Assembly (NCBI RefSeq): GCF_963678635.1
Contig: NC_087063.1
Coordinates: 42,298,759 to 42,362,758, forward strand
Source of the DNA: Symsagittifera roscoffensis
Lineage: Eukaryota; Xenacoelomorpha; Acoela; Convolutidae
Direction of reading: 5' to 3'
DNA length: 64,000 bases
Position 1 is the stretch's first letter. Every line of letters starts with the position of its first letter. A model generated the notes under the pieces. That model ran no database searches. It had not been told where the DNA came from and saw only the letters and a program-made list of their open reading frames with translations. The translations under genes were made by a program, and so were the position numbers. Below are positions 33,721 to 45,377 of the stretch, in pieces.

Positions 33721-34719
33721 AACTTTAAAAACAATGATCGCATGTAAAATATTTTGGTTCATTTTCTTTTTCCCTCCAGCTTCATATTTTTACAAATAAA
33801 ATTGCCATTTGATTTCCCATCATTTGATTGTTATGACAATTGACATGCGGACTAAATAGGCCATGTTAAACCTCGTCATAATCAACCTCGTAAAACCACT
33901 CACTACACCATAAGATTGATGCTCATGTGAGGAGGTGGGGCGGGAAGGAAAAAGAGCCAACGTTTTTTAAATTTGAGCTCAGGGCAATAATGTCTTTCGT
34001 TTGATATAAAAAAATTCTGTGAAAACTACTTAATTAAAAATTCGAACTTGTGTGAAGAAAAACCACCCCGAGCACAAATATTTTGTTACGTTTGTTACAA
34101 AAATCGGAACAAAAACTGAAAAATTTTTAACCAAAAAATTGAGGGATATGAGATCTGCGCCAAGCTGAAAGCAAGCATTTCTTAAAAATATTGATCTATT
34201 TTTGCAGCAAAAATTCTGATGTCATTTTTTTATGCTGTAGGGGGTATAATTGAAAAAAAAGAAAAACAAAAAAAAACAACCCAAGCATAAAAATTCAAGA
34301 TTCTGAATTTTCATCGAAAGTCAGAACAATGAAAATATTATGCGTTATTAGTGTCCAGTTTAAAACATACATACTATTCTAATGGTCGTCAGACATTCCA
34401 CCAATTGTAATAATGCTCCAATTTATGTTTAGATATTTGATTGAGTTAGCTGTATTTTTGTTTTAATGATATAATAAAATTTTAAAATTGATGATTCAAC
34501 ATCAAATTTTTCTTTTTTTATGCTTGTCTGATCTCAGAATAATTCAAAACTTGTCAATAAATTGCTTACTTTTGAGCAGCAATTTATTTAAAAACTTAAG
34601 ACTATCATCATCATGGTGAATTTTTTAGTGAGCATGAAATTTCTCTAAAAACAGTTTCAGAAAAGGTGTATTTTCCAAATTTTTTATGTAAAAATACCAG
34701 CTGACGATATTTAAGGAAT

Positions 34720-34940
34720 ACAAGACTGCTCGTATCAGGGCAAAGCGCTGAGTGTTCTGATTGCCATTCAATTGAGCTAGATGAAATTTTGGTAACTTAA
34801 GTATTGACAACATTACGGATTCTAGGCTGATCATATTAAAAACTTTAAGTGCTGCAATTTGAGTCGTGTCATGGAATTAACAAAACCAATTAGCTGCCTA
34901 CATTCAAATTGGAAGGATTTTGTAGTGCGGGATGATTCGC
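34720..34940 (+). repeat. Dispersed TGCTCGTATCAG family, copy at 34.7 kb
   Basis: It has the cleanest core, CAAGACTGCTCGTATCAGGG then CAAAGCGCTGAGTGTTCTGA. The rest aligns loosely with the 33.0 kb copy (TTGGAAGGATTTTG near its right end). Confidence 0.6.
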
Positions 34941-35179
34941 CACGCGTGTAAATTATAAAACCAGTGGTTTACTCAACTCGTGGCGTGTTACTGTAGTGGT
35001 GTGCACTGCACACCCGGCTGGGCCCTTTTGTGAAAATGGTCTTAAAAAAACACCCGAGCATGTATATAAATTGCTCACTTTCTTCCAAAGTCGGGTACAC
35101 TCATAGAAGTATTGTCGCGCCATTTCTAATGAGTCCCACTCAAAAGTTCGATTAAACGCGTGGTCCAGCCAGATCACTT

Positions 35180-37108
35180 AAAATATGCTTGAAGTACTTC
35201 AAATGGATGAAAAAAAAAGGAATCCGCATTTAAGAAAAGTAAAAAAAATGTTGATTATAATGGATTTTTGTGGTCTAAAAGATTTTTGGGGACCGATTCA
35301 GAGGGTGGGGGTGGTTCAAGTGGTCAGGAGTGTGTGTGAGGGGGGACGGGGTTGGCTTTAGAAATTTGCTGAATTGAACAAAATTGAGTAACCTTAAAAC
35401 AGTAACAAAAATCAAGTTGCGCAAAAATTCGCGTCTCAATAAAGTGGAAAAAAATTGATGAAAATGGAGTTTCATTGTTTTTATCTATAAAGGTGAGAAA
35501 TAATCAATTATAACAAGTTTTATAGCATTTTCAAATAATAGCAAAATAACCCATTTTCAATAGATTCTAATCAATTTTTTTCGTCTTTATGGACACTGAA
35601 AATAAAACTCAAATTTAATCAATTTTTATCTATGGAGTTTCAGTAAGGGATACTTTGTTATGTTTTGCACTAACTTTTTAGCACTAAAATTAGCACTAAA
35701 AGTATCAGGCAAAACTTAGAAACAGGCAAAACTTAGAAACCACCTTTGAAAAATTGTTTGTCTGATTTTTACAAGGAACTTTTGGTAGTTATCGGAACCA
35801 TAATTGTAAGCGAGAATTTTAACGGGACCATAGTTCTAAACCAGTAACAAAAGTTGGAACAAAAAATGTATTTTTGTGCCTAGTAACGTAATAATGTGAC
35901 AAATAGCTGGCATTCAGCTCTTTTAAATTTGGAATAATTTGTGCCTTTCTTTCTCGCAGATCGATCACTCGCATTTAAAAAAACGAAATAAGAGTAAATT
36001 AAATATCCTGAATTGGTCAAAATGAGAAACTTTGCCAACCGCCTGAGAAATTGATTTTCACTTTTCAGTATGTTTAAGCTCAAGGAAATGATATTTTTTG
36101 AGATGATATAAATAAAAATCACGTCGCAAGCTACTATCAAACAAGTCGAAGTTTGTCTAAAGAAAAAAACCACGCCAAGTACAAATATTCCGTAAGTTTT
36201 TTTGAACGTCGATATTATAATAAATTTTAGTTTCTGCAAATCGCAGAGGCTCTATTGCAAGACATTCAGACATTCGCTACTGTACCAATAAGCTGTTCAT
36301 ATTATTTCGCTATTTTCAGATAGCTATTTTGCGACTCAAGGCCATTGTTTTTGCGTCTAAAACTTACCTATACGAGGTGCTACGCATATGCATATCTGGT
36401 ATTGCTTCTGAAATTGGCCACGCTGAGCTAGATCTAGAGCTTAAACTTTGACGCTTCGTTTACTTGGCACGGGGTCGAGTTAATGATCTGACGAGCTTAA
36501 AGATAAAGCCTTAATAATGCTCCAAGGGACTCTATTACTTCTATGATCACCGGCATCTCATAATTTAGCCATACAAAACCCTGTCAAACCACCGGTTGGT
36601 TCTTCAGCGGTCGGTTCGTTCTTCAGCAATCTGTTCCATCGACCGCGTTTTTTTTCAAAAAAAAAAAATTTCTCGGAAAAACAGTTATCGGTTATCGTTT
36701 TATCGGGGACGGACTGCAACTAAATTTATAGAATTGTCTATTACTGCTTGATTTACACCTAAGATTATGCCTTGGCTCTTTTCTGCTCAAAATGACACAT
36801 ACTATTTCACATTTATATTTCAAAAAAATTTTTCTTGGCACCGAGAAATTTTTTTGCTTGTGGCAAGAAATGCAATTGAAAAACCTATATGATATATCAC
36901 GATCAGACCCTTATTCGTCACATTGATTTTCCGCTAAAAAGACACCTCACCGCGAAGAAATAAAGAGATGATTAGAACAAATACCAGAATTTTTTTGGAC
37001 AAACCAATTTATATATTTATCTTCTGGCAAAATAGACATTTTTTCTGACTATTACCAGCAGTAAAAATCTCTTTATACAATTAACAAAAACCTGTACGAC
37101 AAAAGTAA
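35180..37108. other. Gene-free AT-rich stretch
   Basis: I see short tandem copies (TTAGCACTAAAA; CAGGCAAAACTTAGAAAC at 35706-35741) and G-rich sequence at 35300-35350, but no coding region. ACTTACCT at 36363 resembles the U1 5' end only over those eight bases. Confidence 0.35.
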
Positions 37109-37510
37109 CAGGGGCGGATATAGTATTTTCTCGAGGGGGGGGGCGGATTTTCAAAAAAATTTCGAAAATTTTGTCGACCTTTTTTTTTTAGGTCGACCGA
37201 ATTGATTTTTCGAGTTATCCCTAAGCTCGGCTTAGTCCGTTTTGCCCAAATTTTCTGCGCCGCAGGCAAAATTTTGAAAAAACAGTCCAAAAACGCATTT
37301 TTAGGCACTTTTTGAAAAATTTTGAACAAAAAATCGCGTTTTTAGGCGCGCGCTCCTCCCTCAAAATTAGTATATATTGGCGCCAAAGGCGCCTTTAGAA
37401 AAATTTAGGGTTGGTCGAACAAAACTGGATTTCTTAAAAAGTACCAAAGGGGGGACCCTTTGGGTCGGCATGGGGTCGAATCCCTGAGGGCTGGGGGAGC
37501 GTCCAGAACA
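37109..37510. mobile_element. hAT-type MITE, copy 5
   Basis: It starts CAGGGGCGGATATAG. All internal blocks of the family are present, including the uninterrupted TATATTGGCGCCAAAGGCGC site that in copy 2 received Gypsy B. The right terminus is not recognisable. Confidence 0.75.
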
Positions 37511-37529
37511 TTTTTAATGCATCAGTTTT

Positions 37530-38300
37530 CAAATGTGTACTTGAACTTGTCATCGTTTATGGCTCCACCCATTTTCATACAAGTAAATTGTATCACTCAT
37601 AGTTTTCAAATGAAACAAAGTTAGCGATTTAAGCAAGATTTAATAGAGGCGTAGTTTTTACCAGGATATCAGGAAGACGCCCCTTTTTTTTGCAGTTGGT
37701 CTTGAACGACCACTCAAATTGAGCTATATTTTTTTCTGGACAACTAGGCAAAACCATATTATTAGAGTTTGAACCTGTGATGAGTAGCAAGTCTAGAGCA
37801 AATCATATTACTAGATTTAGCAAGTCTAGGTTAAGCAAGTCTGGAGCACAAATCATACTACTAGCAAATCATATTACAAGAGTTTGAATCGGAGATGATT
37901 AGCAATTCACAGAATTGCATGCAATGACAAAAAAAAAGGTTAAGAAGAGTCTGCCTAAAAAGTCTGGTCTTAGAGGTTTCATACATTTTTGAAGCTTACG
38001 AATGCTTCAAAAAATGTTTGGATAGCTTTTTTGTTGATATGGGAAAATGAGTCTGAATGCATGAATTCGAACCTCGCAGATTCTGAAAACTGGTTAGTTC
38101 AAGTTAAGGTAATTGAAAGTAATTGATGTACAAAAAAATAAATCTTTTATTTCAAATTATAATAGAATAGCTTATTAATTGCAAAAATTAAAAAAAAAGA
38201 TTGTCATTGACCGAATCATTGTTTGCCTGTTTACGCGGTAATTTTTTTTTGTATTTCTCAGTTAGTAATACAAACCACGCTTGAACTTGAATTTTTTTGG
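37530..38300. repeat. Dispersed repeat, full unit
   Basis: Blocks CATCGTTTATGG ... GACCACTCAAATTGAGCTAT ... TCTGGACAACTAGGC and AGTCTGCCTAAAAAGTCTGG, GAATTCGAACCTCGCAGATT recur at 38600-38695 and 43612-43930 respectively. Internal short repeats (AGCAAGTCTAG, AAATCATATTACT) lie at 37780-37880. Confidence 0.65.
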
Positions 38301-38599
38301 ATCAAGTTTTTATCCTCCCCAGATATTTCCTTCACCCAGACACTTCCCTGATCACTGCCAGCAGTACAAATCTTTTTCATTACAAACAACCAAAAACTCT
38401 AAAATATTAGCAATATATTCTTCGAATCCTACTAACAGCTCAATTTTCTCGTGGTTGCTCAGCTTCTGATATTTTTTCTCAAAAATTCGATACCGGCTCT
38501 TAGATGAAGTTGACTCATACAAAGTTGTGATTGTTTGATCACGTCATGATAATAAAAGCAAGATCCGAATTTTCGCCCATGATAATTTAAATTGACCAA

Positions 38600-38695
38600 T
38601 TTACAAATGTGTACTTGAACTGTAATCGTTTCTGCCATCGTTTGAACTACCACTCAAAATGAGCTATTTTTTTTTTCTGGACAACTAGGCATTCA
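38600..38695. repeat. Left part of a second unit of the 37.5 kb repeat
   Basis: ACCAATTTACAAATGTGTAC ... TCTGGACAACTAGGC matches 37530-37747. Its right part may be the segment at 43612-43930, displaced by the LINE. Confidence 0.5.
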
Positions 38696-40067
38696 TCCTG
38701 TTCTTAGTACAATATTAGCCTAACCCGATTTGAATCACTCACTGGTATGTTAAGCTTGTATTTGAGTAGGTTGTGTAAACAATGATTACTATTAGTTGTG
38801 AAAATTTTGAACAAATCTAAAAACGGAAGAATAAAAAATGTGATGTCAAATTTGCATCGAAACTTACTAATTTGAATAAACCATGCATGTTTTTGATTCT
38901 TTGTTAAAAATACGAACTCTTGCAGCGTTTGCCTAATAGTTATTTAAATTTCATCGTAATTTGAGAAGAGTCGAGTTGTTAATAAATAATTTTGAAACAT
39001 TTACGATGAAACATGATTTTGAAACATGATATCGAAAAAAAACTCACAATTCATTTTTGAAAAAAATTTTGGAAATTAATTGAAAAGACAACTTTCCTAA
39101 AATAAAATGTTAATGTGCAAAATTTTCAGTTTAAAAATCAATTTACAGGGTGTTTTGAAAACACGTTTCTTAATGAATCCTCTCTTATTTTGCCCTAGGC
39201 ATGCCGATTTTTGATGATATCTTTCTTTTATGTTTTTTAAACGCGCATTTTTTGCGCTTTAAGTAATTTGATTTGATTAAATTAAAAATTTTAGTTTAAC
39301 TTCAAGGAAACTAATAAACAACTCAATTTGATGGCGTTGATTGCATTCAATTTTTTAAAAACATATATACCGAAATCGATTCCATAAAAGTTCTTCATGC
39401 AATTTTTATCCCAACATTTTTTGTCTATAGTGAAAACATTTTGAGAAGAATCAGTTTCAAAACTTGAGTCGACGATAATTATATGTTGAGTATCTTTGTT
39501 AAAAGAAGCATTTCTTGCGTGTCTTGATAAATGATTAATAAAATCTTAAATTCAAAGCTCAATCTTGATTTGAAAATATTCAGGTTGTTTCTTGAAAAAA
39601 ATCAGAAACTTTAGTGTTTAACCGATTTTAGAAAAAAATCGGACCTATTTTGAACCATTAAAACAGATGAGTTCGATTGGTTCGAACTTAACGTGCAATT
39701 ATACAGTCATTTGATGCAAGAACAATCTCAATTGACCATATCTTTTCAGCCTTATTTTGAAGCAAACAATATGACACATTTTAATGGTGTAATTTTGGGT
39801 TCATACTTTCAATTTAGCAAAAATCTGTAAAAACCAAATCCAGAAAAAGTCTCCGAGCAAATTTTTTTCCTTTCTTGTCAAAATGATTCTAGATTGAGAA
39901 AAAAGAGTTGAACATTTTCTGCCAACCATTGAAAGTCTTGCATGTTTTCTGATTTCCGTATGCACACCTTGGTTTCAGGTCGTGACATATCGTTGTATGC
40001 AAATTTCTTTAGCTTTTAATCTATGAAAAACAATTAGGTTTATTCGAGAAGGAGTTGGTTAGCGAGT

Positions 40068-40376
40068 GTAAAAAATCCTATAAATGGGTATTCGATATTT
40101 TTTAAAGAACGGCTACCTCCAAACGATCGTGACATAAAAAAGTACGCGGATTCCCTGGGTTTAATCACAACCACCTCTAATTGTCAGGTGAAAGTTTATC
40201 AAAAAACGGAAGAGGGCAAATTTTTTACGGTTAATGTGAACTCGACAAAGGCTGTTGACGATATTTGTGTGAGAGCTGTTAAACGACATACAAAAAAGAT
40301 GTGGTTGAAAACTCGTGTACAACAGATCAAATCTATATTCCAAAGGATACTGATGGTGAAATTAGAAATTTATTGA
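40068..40376 (+). pseudogene. LINE ORF1-like remnant
   Basis: The open frame reads GYSIFFKERLPPNDRDIKKY, ADSLGLITTTSNCQVKVYQK and then FTVNVNSTKAVDDICVRAVK, resembling the basic ORF1 of CR1/Jockey-type LINEs. It ends at a stop at 40374-40376; a continuation (SPEERAGVELLTDYIQL) lies in another frame up to 40443. Confidence 0.4.
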
Positions 40377-40636
40377 AAAGGCTGCGGGACTCTCCGGAAG
40401 AAAGAGCTGGTGTTGAGTTACTAACTGATTATATTCAATTATGAAAAAAAACGCAGAGAGATAATACTGATGACAAACTTGTTGGAGCGAACAAAGCACT
40501 ATTTCAACCTGAAAATTCACACAATGCAGAATGTTAAAGGAGAAGTGACTTCTATCTCAAAAAGTCAAACAAATACTTTTAGTTTTTGTTTAAAGGGTAC
40601 AACCTGGTTATCCTAATGGAGAAAAGTGGAGATGTT

Positions 40637-41299
40637 TTATTTTAAAATGTGCAATCGTTGCGTAACCATCATGACCAGCTATGTGTACTTGTTGCTTCAC
40701 TTTCAACTAGGCCGGCAGTAGTTGCGTTATGTGAAACTTGGCTCAATCAAAACGATGAAGTTAATATTTAAGGACTTGATGGGTACCACAAAGGAGTTGT
40801 CATTAATCGTCCTAACAGAATTGGAGGGGGAGTGGCCTTCTTTGTAAGAAATGACCTGGATTTTTCATATACTGTACATGAAAATCAAATTGAGCATGTA
40901 ATGGTTAAGTTTTTGAATTCTTCGGGCAAAAAATTTAGCTTGACCATAATTTATAGACCACCATCTTTTAAGATCAGGAATTTTTTTGCCCAACTTGACC
41001 AATTACTAAATGACATCAAAACTTTTTCTTCTGAAATGTATCTGGTTGGTGATTTTAATATAGATTTACTTAATACACGGTCATATGGTGTTATTGAAGA
41101 ATACCGGATGATTTTGACTTTTTTTGACTTAACTGTTAATGAAAGTGAAGCAACACGGGTAACAACAAAATCTTCGACATGCCTGGATCACTTCATATCG
41201 AATAAAAAAAGTGATGTTCAAGTTCTGAAAACATCTTTAAGTGATCATTACGCATTAAAATTTTCTCTCCCATTTTTTGTATTTAAACAAAAAATTTAA
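40637..41299 (+). pseudogene. LINE APE-type endonuclease, one in-frame stop
   Basis: One frame gives NVQSLRNHHDQL, VVALCETWLNQNDEVN, a TAA at 40769-40771, NRIGGGVAFFVRND, LTIIYRPPS, LVGDFNIDLL and LSDHYALKFSL. The ETWL, GDFNID and SDH boxes are the catalytic signature of apurinic-type LINE endonucleases, which nick target DNA for target-primed reverse transcription. Only the single stop and a missing N-terminal start break it. Confidence 0.8.
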
Positions 41300-41885
41300 A
41301 ACACTTCATACAGGGATTTGAAGCCATTGGAAAACGCGAATAATTTGCTGAAATTTCTTTTTTTATTAGACCAAAAATTGAAAAAATGCCTAGCTATTGA
41401 AAAAGATGTTAATAAAACAATTGCTATAATAACCCAAACAATTTTGGAAATTTTTGATAAATTTGCTCCCGTGAAAAAGTGCACTACAAAAAATAAAAAC
41501 ACTGGCTAACAAAAGAAGTTGTTGTAGCATGTCGAAGGCGAGATGAAGCTCACAAACAAATGATTTCAAAACCATCTATCGAGAATTGTGAAAACTTCCG
41601 AAAACTGAAAAATTTTGCGAAATCAGCCACGCGGAATGCTATTCGAAATTTTTATGATTCAAAGATGAACAATTGTTCCGATGCCTCGTCTAAGTTTAAG
41701 GTTTTCAATACCTTCTCTAATAAATACCGTGAGCAAAAATGTAAAATAGATGTTGACACAATGAATGATTTTTTTGCCAATATTGGACAACGTCTGGCTG
41801 ATATCATAAAAAAACAGATAATTTTGTTTTTAAAAGTCCTTCAATTGAACAAACATGTGCGCTTCATTTCGCTGATGAAATTGAG

Positions 41886-43433
41886 ATGAACAAAGTGATT
41901 ACTTCTTTAAAAAACAAAGCTTCCTCTGGTCATGATGGTCTGAGTAATAATATTGTTCAAATTTGTGCACCAGTCATCGCACCCTACTTGACTTCAGTTT
42001 TTAACCAATGCATACATCTTGAAACATTTCCCGACTCGTTTAAAATAGCAAAAATTTTTGGGTTGCATAAGGAGGGAAGTTGGGATATTCCTAACAACTA
42101 TAGACCAATCAGCTTGTTAACATCTTTCAGTAAAATTTTCGAGAAATTGTTATATAAGCGAATGATGTCTTTCGCAACAAAGTTTAAAATAATTTCTACC
42201 AAACAGTTTGGATTTCAGAAAAATCATTCATGTGTTCATGCCATCACTAAAATAACAGAATATATCAGGAAATCGATTGAGAGAAAACAGTACGGATTTG
42301 CTATTTTTGTAGATCTTAAGAAAGCATTTGATACAGTTAATCATGATATACTCTTTGAAAAACTGTGCCTATTGGGATTTCGGGGAAAATTTGGAAATTT
42401 GCTAAAGAATTATTTTCAAAATAGAAGACAATTTGTTCAAAATGGCTTAGAAATCTCGTCTTTAAAAAACATCACATGTGGAGTGCCACAAGGTTCAGTG
42501 TTAGGTCCCTTATTATTTTTGCTTTACATCAATGATATAACAGACCATTTAGAATACAGTGAAATAACTCTTTTTGCGGATGATACAACAATGATTGTAA
42601 GTGAATCATCAACCTCAATACAGCTAAACTTGCAAAAGGAACTGTCAAAAGTTGATGACTGGTGCAATAGTAACAAACTTACCATCAACACCGGGAAATC
42701 TAAACTAATGTGCTTTGGAAAGAATTTCAGTAATCAAAACACTTTTTATATAGGAGAAAATAATCTAACCTATACTAGTTCTTTTAAGTATTTAGGAGTA
42801 ACCATTGATAACAAATTGAAATTTTCTCAGCATATTGATTTAATTTGCCTTAAAATGGCCAAGTTCAATGGAATTTTGTATCGAGCTCGAAATTATTTCT
42901 CGAAAAATGCCTTAATTCTTTTTTACAAATCATATATCGTACCAGTAATATCATATGGACTCATGGTTTATGGATGCTCATCTAAGCAAAATCTCATGAA
43001 AATTTTAGTAGCCCAAAAAAAATTATTGCGCGCCATTGCATTCAAAAGAAAATTTGAACATATATCACATATTTTTGAAGAACATAATCTTGAAACTGTT
43101 CATGATATGTTTTTGAGGCAATTAGTGTCCGAAACAGTATTGCAGGTTCATGGAACATCACCGTTAAAATTCTTGGAAAAACATAACATTAAGGCCAAAA
43201 GAATGACAAGGTTTTCGAGTAAGGGTCTCGTTAATTCTTTTTTTACGAAGTCGTGTATCACTGAAAAATCAATTGAAGGTAAAATAGTAAAATGCTTCAA
43301 TTTTCTGCAAAAAAATGATCTTTTACCTACTGATTTGAAAAGTTATTCAAGTCATCAGCTCGCAAGATTCAAAAAGCAGCTTTTCTTATTATATATCAGA
43401 TATAACAAGGTGTTGATGAAAATTTTGTTATAA
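41886..43433 (+). CDS. LINE reverse transcriptase (515 aa, intact)
   Basis: Uninterrupted ORF from ATG 41886. It has the full non-LTR order: ASSGHDGLSNNIV, NNYRPISLLTSFSKIFEKLL, QFGFQKNHSC, IFVDLKKAFDTVNH (first Asp), GVPQGSVLGPLLFLLYIND, LFADDTTMI (FADD catalytic box), FKYLGVTIDNKL and a C-terminal thumb. It would normally be the C-terminal part of a longer ORF2 fused to the endonuclease; here the fusion is broken by frameshifts between 41300 and 41886. No RNase H domain is seen. It is probably not expressed alone, but all catalytic residues remain. Confidence 0.92.
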   Translation: MNKVITSLKNKASSGHDGLSNNIVQICAPVIAPYLTSVFNQCIHLETFPDSFKIAKIFGLHKEGSWDIPNNYRPISLLTSFSKIFEKLLYKRMMSFATKFKIISTKQFGFQKNHSCVHAITKITEYIRKSIERKQYGFAIFVDLKKAFDTVNHDILFEKLCLLGFRGKFGNLLKNYFQNRRQFVQNGLEISSLKNITCGVPQGSVLGPLLFLLYINDITDHLEYSEITLFADDTTMIVSESSTSIQLNLQKELSKVDDWCNSNKLTINTGKSKLMCFGKNFSNQNTFYIGENNLTYTSSFKYLGVTIDNKLKFSQHIDLICLKMAKFNGILYRARNYFSKNALILFYKSYIVPVISYGLMVYGCSSKQNLMKILVAQKKLLRAIAFKRKFEHISHIFEEHNLETVHDMFLRQLVSETVLQVHGTSPLKFLEKHNIKAKRMTRFSSKGLVNSFFTKSCITEKSIEGKIVKCFNFLQKNDLLPTDLKSYSSHQLARFKKQLFLLYIRYNKVLMKILL

Positions 43434-43572
43434 TATAGGCTAATTTAAGTATACTTTTATCTCCAATTTTTTTTCCGTTGCTGGGGTGCTACTTGATGGG
43501 CTGCACAGCCCGTATAGATACTCCTGATGCATTATACATATAATTTCTTTATTATTGTGTATAATTGTATCG

Positions 43573-43594
43573 AATTCAAATTCAAATTCAAATT
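43573..43594. repeat. LINE 3' tail microsatellite
   Basis: AATTCAAATTCAAATTCAAA marks the LINE 3' end. Flanking host repeat resumes at about 43612. Confidence 0.7.
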
Positions 43595-43611
43595 AATCAT
43601 TTTGGAAATAA

Positions 43612-43930
43612 AAACTCTATTACTAGGGTTTGCTTCTGAGATGAGTAGTATGTCACAAAACTGCATACAATGACAAAAAAAGTCTGCCTAAAAAATCTGG
43701 TGTTAGAGGTTTTATACGTTTTTGAAACTTATGAATTGTACAGAAACGGTTTTAATAACAAATTTTGTTGACATGGGAATTGAGTCTGAATGTATGAATT
43801 CAAACCTCGCAATTTCTGAAAATTGGTTAGTACAAGTTAAGGTGATTGTAAGTAAAAAATTTGCAAAATAAGAATTTTTTTCATGTTTGTCAGTTAGCAA
43901 CCCAAATCACCTTTGAACTTGAAATTTTTT
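43612..43930. repeat. Right part of a second unit of the 37.5 kb repeat
   Basis: AACTCTATTACTAGGGTTTG ... AGTCTGCCTAAAAAATCTGG ... GAATTCAAACCTCGCAATTT ... GAACTTGAAATTTTTTT parallels 37760-38300. Position and order suit a unit interrupted by the LINE. Confidence 0.6.
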
Positions 43931-45377
43931 TTGTGTCAAGTCCCCCCTCCCAGTTAGACCAAGTTAAGATCTCCCAACCGAGCATTTAATTCGTATTAAG
44001 TTTGTTGAGCCCAGCATATAAAATGCTTGATTCTGATTGGCTGAAAACTCCCAACGTAGAACCAAGTTAACATCCTCCCCCCAAACGGGGCAATTTAACT
44101 TGTTACTTGGCAGTATTTAGACAACCGCCTATTTATAATTGTCAAACGCAGACAAAAAGTGTTTTAGCCAATCAGAATAGAGACAAGGGAGAATATAATA
44201 ACTGATAATGGTTTATTTCGTAAGTTTGCTTTTTCATCTCAATTTTGATTGATTAATATAGTTTTTGTCTTCTTACTGACGAGCACGATTACCCGGTTGT
44301 CTGAATGCAGACCGCACTCTATGTTGGCTAATGTTAACTTTGTCTGCTTATTTAATAACACCACACCAGATTTTGTAGAATAGGATTTGGAGTCACTAGA
44401 AATTAAAAAAAAACATTCTCAGCCATAATTACTCCCATTTTTTTGGTTTCCGTTAAATTGGCCTGCGACACTGAATAGTTTGACAAAATATGGTCTTTGA
44501 AGTGTTCTTTGAGAAAAATGGCTCTAAATGTGACGCATTTTAACTGAAGTTCTACAAACTTCGATGTAGGCTAGAATGAATTAGTTAGAAGAACTGACCG
44601 GCAATGAGAGGGAAAGAGTTAAGTTTGAAAAGAATTTTCACGGAAATTTACTTGGAAATCTTTTCACTTAGCCTTAAAATTGTCCGCGAGAAACCTAAGC
44701 CCATGAGTTCCAATTCTGAATGACGGCAGAAAGGCCTTACTGTGGTTTCACACTATATCACATATTGGTACATGATTTCGCGGGGGACGACTCAACCTAG
44801 GCCATATTTCTTTCTTAGTCTTTGGAGAGTAGTCGAAACAATATTAAACAGTAATATTAAAAAGAAAAATAATAAGATAGATTTTATAAATTTTGTTTAT
44901 ATTTTGTCTGTTGTCTACGACATTTGAACTTTAATCTTTGCCGAACCTAATTTTACCACATTTTTGACATGATTATGCCGCCAAATTAGTAAACTGAAAG
45001 ACTCAAAACTCAAAAATCAGAAAGAAATCATTTAAAAGCAACAACTAAACTACGATTTGAAATTGGAATCTGAATCACCCAAAAGTATTGCCATTGTCAT
45101 TGGCGCCCAATAGTTTTTAAAACAAAGAAACCGAAACCAAGGTTTTTTTTTGTTGGAAAAATCAACGAACCCATCCTTATACTAACCAGTCATATAGTTT
45201 ATTATTTTTTTTTTGGATTGTAAGTTCCAAAGAAAAAAAAAACTCAAAATCATTTTTTTTGTTACAATACAATTGCGAGGGTTCCATGTAATCAAAGGAA
45301 TTACATATTGGCCATTTTACATTTTTGTCTGACACGTCAAAACGTGAATCAAGTTTAGGAGACAAAGTCAATTAAAA
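43931..45377. other. Gene-free stretch upstream of the orphan ORF
   Basis: It contains CCAAGTTAAGATCTCCCAAC and a loosely repeated CCAAGTTAACATCCTCCCCC (43968, 44061), and GATTGGCTGAAAAC with its inverse GTTTTAGCCAATC (44034, 44161), suggesting a small foldback. No exon is recognised. Confidence 0.35.

Larger units (their letters stand above)
40068..43600 (+). mobile_element. Non-LTR retrotransposon (LINE), Jockey/CR1/L2 group
   Basis: In order: an ORF1-like remnant (40068-40376), an APE-type endonuclease (about 40637-41299), a frameshifted linker (41318-41889), an intact reverse transcriptase ORF (41886-43433) and a short 3' UTR ending in ATTCAA tandem copies (43573-43594), a typical CR1/L2-like tail. 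The true 5' end is uncertain and could reach 38.7 kb, because host repeat sequence resumes at 43612 where a unit broken at 38695 would continue. The clade is not resolved by eye. Confidence 0.85.

Noticed and set aside
34953..35177. 74-codon minus-strand ORF starting MIWLDHAFNRTFEW
   Set aside because: Composition is protein-like in part, but there is no homologue I recognise and no splice context; left out as a gene.
36360..36440. Possible U1 snRNA because of ACTTACCT
   Set aside because: Similarity ends after eight bases; no stem-loops or Sm site match.
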